Positions 60,647 through 64,000 of a stretch of 64,000 nt of DNA are shown one piece after another. Under the pieces are notes generated by a model. It was not told the DNA's origin. It searched no databases and saw only the letters and a program-made list of their open reading frames with translations. Numbering within the stretch: the stretch's first letter is position 1; every line of letters starts with the position of its first letter. Source of the DNA: Chrysoporthe austroafricana (lineage: Eukaryota; Ascomycota; Sordariomycetes; Diaporthales; Cryphonectriaceae); NCBI GenBank assembly GCA_001051155.2, contig JYIP02000007.1:1428342-1492341 (forward strand). The letters are read 5' to 3'. Both the position numbers and the translations under genes were made by a program.

Positions 60647-62711
60647 GGTTGTGTGCTGTGAGATGAGGTGAGGTGATGTGATGATGTGAGTCAGGGTGAG
60701 GTGAGAGTATGGAGGACCCCTCGCTGTGAGTGAGGTTGGGCTTGGTGGTGAGGGGGTTCCGGCCCAGAACGTGGTGGGCGGGCCGTCTGCCTCGTCGAGA
60801 ACTAAGTACGATTGTGGTCAGCCTATACTGTGAAACACTGGGTGCCAAGAGGGGGAGGGGGGAGGTATCGTGGCCTACTGGAGGTGAAATAGGGCTTGCT
60901 GGTTGGAGGGCCTCTGTCGACCTGTTGGGCAGCAAGAGAGCGAGAGAAGGGAGAAAGTGTGTGTGTGTGTGATTCGACGTGAGGTTACGCGATGTGGTGG
61001 CTGACTAGTCTGTCTGGAAGGGTGGAGGAGGGGGCGATGTCGGGGGTCTTGTGTGTAAGTAATAAGTAAGTAAGTATAGACAGACCAGTACCCCTCAGAC
61101 AGGAGCCAGCCTTCTTTTTCTTATACGATGGGATGCTGTCTGTAGTCCTGGCGAAGGATTTATCTCCTCACACAGGGTCACGATACACACGATACACACG
61201 ATACGCACATATTATACACCCACGACTCACGATACACACACAGTGAAAGAGTGCTGCTGCTGCTGCCCCGGCTGGCTGTCGTCTGACCGGCCTCTCGCCC
61301 CGACGGTTGATCCAGCCCTGGATTGGACGAGATGGCTGAGGGCCTGCGACGCCTTTGACATCACCTATATGCAGATCAACAGCCAGCCAGCCCTCTCTTT
61401 CTCACTCTCCCTCCCCCTCTCCTCCTCACACAGCAAAAAAAAAAAAAGAAAGAAAAGAAAGGAAAAGAAAAGAAACAAAAAAAGTCAACCCCCCCCCCCC
61501 AGCTCTCTTCTTCCCTCTCCACAGCCTTTGACCCACCTAAAGTATATACTCCCCGGTCCGCCCTGTGCAGATAGTCGCTGCGGGCGCGGCTGTCAAAACC
61601 CATGCGCCTCGCAGCAGGCCCGTGCAGCAGCCCATGCAGGACGACCCCATGCAACCCCCACGGCACGCAGTGGGTGGAGACCTGGGCTGGACTCAAGGAA
61701 TTACTGGGTCCGTTTCCTGCAGGCGCGGACGTGGCAGGGCTGTGGGCAGAGGGGGGAGGCCACACGTGCATGACTTGAGGAGGGCGACAGAGACCCGTCG
61801 GTGACGGGGGGGGGGGCGGCAGCCGGCAGCCGGCGGGAGGCTAGGAAGTATCGTGAGATTTCGAGGGGAGAAGGTTCTGGATGCCCTCCCCCCTCCCCCC
61901 CGGGAACCTAGGCCTGTCTGCAACCTGGCTGGCTGGCTCCACAGCGTGTCAGCCGCCGTCGCCTGTGGTGTGAGGTGCTGACGGCGCGGCGGCGCGACGG
62001 CGTTGGCCCCTCCGCATTGCTCTGTCTGACTATCCGTCTTCCTGTCTATCTTCTACACACACGCTATACTCTCGTGTATGTAACTATACAGACAGTATAT
62101 CATACATACATACGCCACTCCCGTCGTTGTGGTTACGTCTATCTGTCTTCCTGTCGATCTGTCTACACCCACTATACTATTATGTATGTATATACTACAC
62201 AGACACTAGATCATAGGCCACTCCCGTCGTGGTCACTTATAGCATAGCATCAGACGGGCTACTATAGCACGTCGTCAGACGCAGCGCCCAGGAGATAGAT
62301 AATGTCACAAGAATACATCTCATTTCCATATTATAGCCTGCTGTATCGTGTGCCCCGTGTATCCAGAGAGAGGCAGCCCCGCCCTTCGAACCATTAGGGG
62401 TATCCCGTCCGTGTTGAAAAGAACAAGCCTCCGATGTATCCAGTGAACACCAAGCCCCCGTCCGCCCTCCCCTTGATTGCTGTTTGCTGCTGTTGTCTAG
62501 AAACCCCCGACGAGCCAACCAGCCCGGTCGGTACATACATTGTTCCAACATGACCCACCCACACGACAAATGGAAAAAGCGTAGCTGGCGGGCGAGCGCC
62601 CCGCGGCGACCACCCCCTCCCTCCCTCCGTGTCGAATTACCTCCTCCTTTTCTTCTTCTTCCTTGTGACCGACACCTCGCACCGCACCCGCACCGACACC
62701 CCGACGCACCC
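60647..62711. other. 2-kb intergenic region, no gene seen
   Basis: Contains the SDR promoter and the 3' flank of the last gene. Repetitive short motifs (CACGATACACACGATACACA near 61180-61230, TATGTATATA-type near 62090-62200) but no supported coding region. Confidence 0.5.
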
Positions 62712-63998
62712 CTACTCGTCGAGCTTGAAGATGCGCCGCAGCGCCCCGAACTTCTTCTTCCGCCGCGCCCCGCCGCCGTCCACGCTGCCGCTGCCGCCCG
62801 CGTGCTCCGTCTCGTACGTGCCCCCCGTCGACATGCGCCGCATCCGGAACCCGGGCTTCGGCAGCGCCGGCAGCGACCGTGCCGGCCGCGGCGCCCCCTC
62901 GTGCCCCTCGGCTCCATCGTTGTCGTCATGGTCGTGGTCGTTGTCCCTGCCCGCCTCCTCCTCCTTTTCCCCCTCCTCCTCCACCGCCGCCCCGTCGTGG
63001 AGCGGCCAGCCCCCGCCGCCGCCGCCGCCCCCGGACCGCAGCGACGTGAGCTCCTCCGCCGTCCTCTCCAGGCCCGTGTCGCGCCGCGCCGCGCTGTCCA
63101 CCAGCCCCGGCCGCGCGATCTTGCCCCCGCCGTCGTGCTTCCTGTTGCGCCGCAGCAGCACCGACGACATGAACCCGCTGCGCCGAGACGGCGCCCGCCC
63201 CGAGCCGGCCCCGCGCCCGGACCGTTCCCGCCTGATGGTGGTGGCGGCGGCGGCGGCGTCGCCCGTCGCGCCGGCACTGGCGATCTGCGCGCCCTTCTCC
63301 TCGTCATCTCCGCCGCCGCCGAGGACCCCGTCTGATTCCTCCTCTTCTTCCGGCAGCGGCGGGCTCGGCGACTCCCTGCGCGCCCGAACCGTCTTAGGGA
63401 GCCCGCCCGCCCGCGCCACCGGCGCCGCCACGGGCAGCGGCTCGGCGGGTACCAGGTCCTCGTCGCTCGAGTCCTCGAAGCGGCCCGTGTACCGCCGCGG
63501 GAGCGCCTCGTCCTCATCGCTGGAGTCACCACCGCCAAACCTCGACCTGCGCCCGCCCTTCTTCTCCGCCGACCGCCCGAACGTCCCCGAGAGGCGCAGA
63601 TAGCCCCCCTTCCCGGAGTCGTCCGATGCCCGTCTGCCACCGCTAGCATCCCCGCGCAGCGTCGTGCGCATGCGCATGCGCGACCCCATGCTCACAGGTG
63701 GCGACGCGCCCCGCGCCCCCGGCGACAGGCCCCGCAGCGAGAGCCGGCTGGACGGCGGTCTCTCCTGGTCGGCCCCCGCCGCGGGGCCGCCGCGCATGGT
63801 CTTGCGCCCGAACCCGAGGCCCGACCCCTGCGGCCGCGCCCGCTGGAAGCTGCTGGCGCTGGAGTCAGACCCGCGGCGGCGCAGGCCCGGTTGCACGGCG
63901 CCATCTGCACCCGCCGCTGCCGCCGTCTCGGACGCTGCCCGCACGTGCCTGCTGCTGCCAGGCCTGCCGCCCGCGCTCGCAGGGGGCTGGTACGACGC
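62712..63998 (-). CDS. Ser/Asp/Arg-rich conserved fungal hypothetical protein (5' part outside window)
   Basis: The C-terminal 428 or so residues of a larger protein; the frame stays open to the right edge. The sequence is mostly disordered: phosphosite-like acidic serine clusters (SSDEDEALPRRYTGRFEDSS, SDEDLVPAEP), basic patches, and a run of Gly. The extreme C-terminus RRKKKFGALRRIFKLDE has the look of a conserved basic amphipathic motif. No enzymatic domain is visible. The acidic DSSDEDE/RYTGRF repeats identify it as one of the large uncharacterised ascomycete proteins rather than an enzyme. Low codon diversity (CGC/GCC/GGC) matches its neighbours. Confidence 0.65.
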   Translation of the reverse strand, partial: ASYQPPASAGGRPGSSRHVRAASETAAAAGADGAVQPGLRRRGSDSSASSFQRARPQGSGLGFGRKTMRGGPAAGADQERPPSSRLSLRGLSPGARGASPPVSMGSRMRMRTTLRGDASGGRRASDDSGKGGYLRLSGTFGRSAEKKGGRRSRFGGGDSSDEDEALPRRYTGRFEDSSDEDLVPAEPLPVAAPVARAGGLPKTVRARRESPSPPLPEEEEESDGVLGGGGDDEEKGAQIASAGATGDAAAAATTIRRERSGRGAGSGRAPSRRSGFMSSVLLRRNRKHDGGGKIARPGLVDSAARRDTGLERTAEELTSLRSGGGGGGGGWPLHDGAAVEEEGEKEEEAGRDNDHDHDDNDGAEGHEGAPRPARSLPALPKPGFRMRRMSTGGTYETEHAGGSGSVDGGGARRKKKFGALRRIFKLDE

Positions 63999-64000
63999 CG

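Noticed and set aside
62237..63649. 470-codon minus-strand open frame beside the last gene
   Set aside because: Arg/Gly-rich frame shifted relative to the Ser/Asp-rich frame that ends in a conserved-looking C-terminus; judged a shadow.

Overview
This window is nuclear DNA from a filamentous ascomycete, most likely a Sordariomycete. The coding sequence is GC-rich. Genes carry short 55-225 bp introns with GTRNGT donors and CTAAC-like branch points. The gene families are typically Pezizomycotina: a highly reducing polyketide synthase (HR-PKS), berberine-bridge-type FAD oxidases, a PTH11/rhodopsin-like membrane protein and a bZIP-ankyrin regulator. Untranslated DNA is rich in microsatellites and homopolymers. 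Two single N bases sit inside or beside such tracts.

Layout. 1-10.6 kb is a conserved flank: a 5'-truncated ULS1-type SNF2/RING translocase, a membrane-anchored type I phosphodiesterase, and a rhodopsin-like seven-helix protein. 11.4-33.8 kb looks like a secondary-metabolite gene cluster. It holds an alpha/beta hydrolase divergent from the HR-PKS (about 2,600 aa: KS-AT-DH-degenerate MT/structural KR-ER-KR-ACP), an FAD-linked oxidoreductase, a cytochrome P450, a secreted bicovalent-type FAD oxidase, a 5'-truncated short-chain dehydrogenase, and a bANK (TOXE-like) transcription factor. A Ty3/gypsy RNase H remnant lies between the PKS and the first FAD enzyme. 35.2-39.1 kb is a divergent leucine-catabolism pair (isovaleryl-CoA dehydrogenase and methylcrotonyl-CoA carboxylase beta) sharing a promoter with a perfect 10-bp inverted repeat. 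39.3-48.4 kb has two hypothetical proteins and a GATA-like/DUF1752-type protein. 48.4-59 kb is gene-poor and low-complexity, with a multiply disrupted amino-acid permease relic. The end carries a five-exon SDR with a targeting-like N-terminus and the 3' part of a serine/acid-rich hypothetical gene that leaves the window.

Working model (inference): the HR-PKS builds a reduced chain without its own C-methylation. The divergent alpha/beta hydrolase offloads or transfers it. The P450 and two FAD oxidases oxidise it, and the bANK factor controls the locus. The PKS appears to carry a one-base frameshift near the end of its DH, the first FAD gene has a splice junction that is one base out, and the SDR has lost its nucleotide-binding half. 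The cluster is therefore either decaying in this strain or affected by assembly errors; re-sequencing those sites would decide. Exon boundaries were read by eye from splice signals and reading phase, and every intact gene model given below sums to a whole number of codons.
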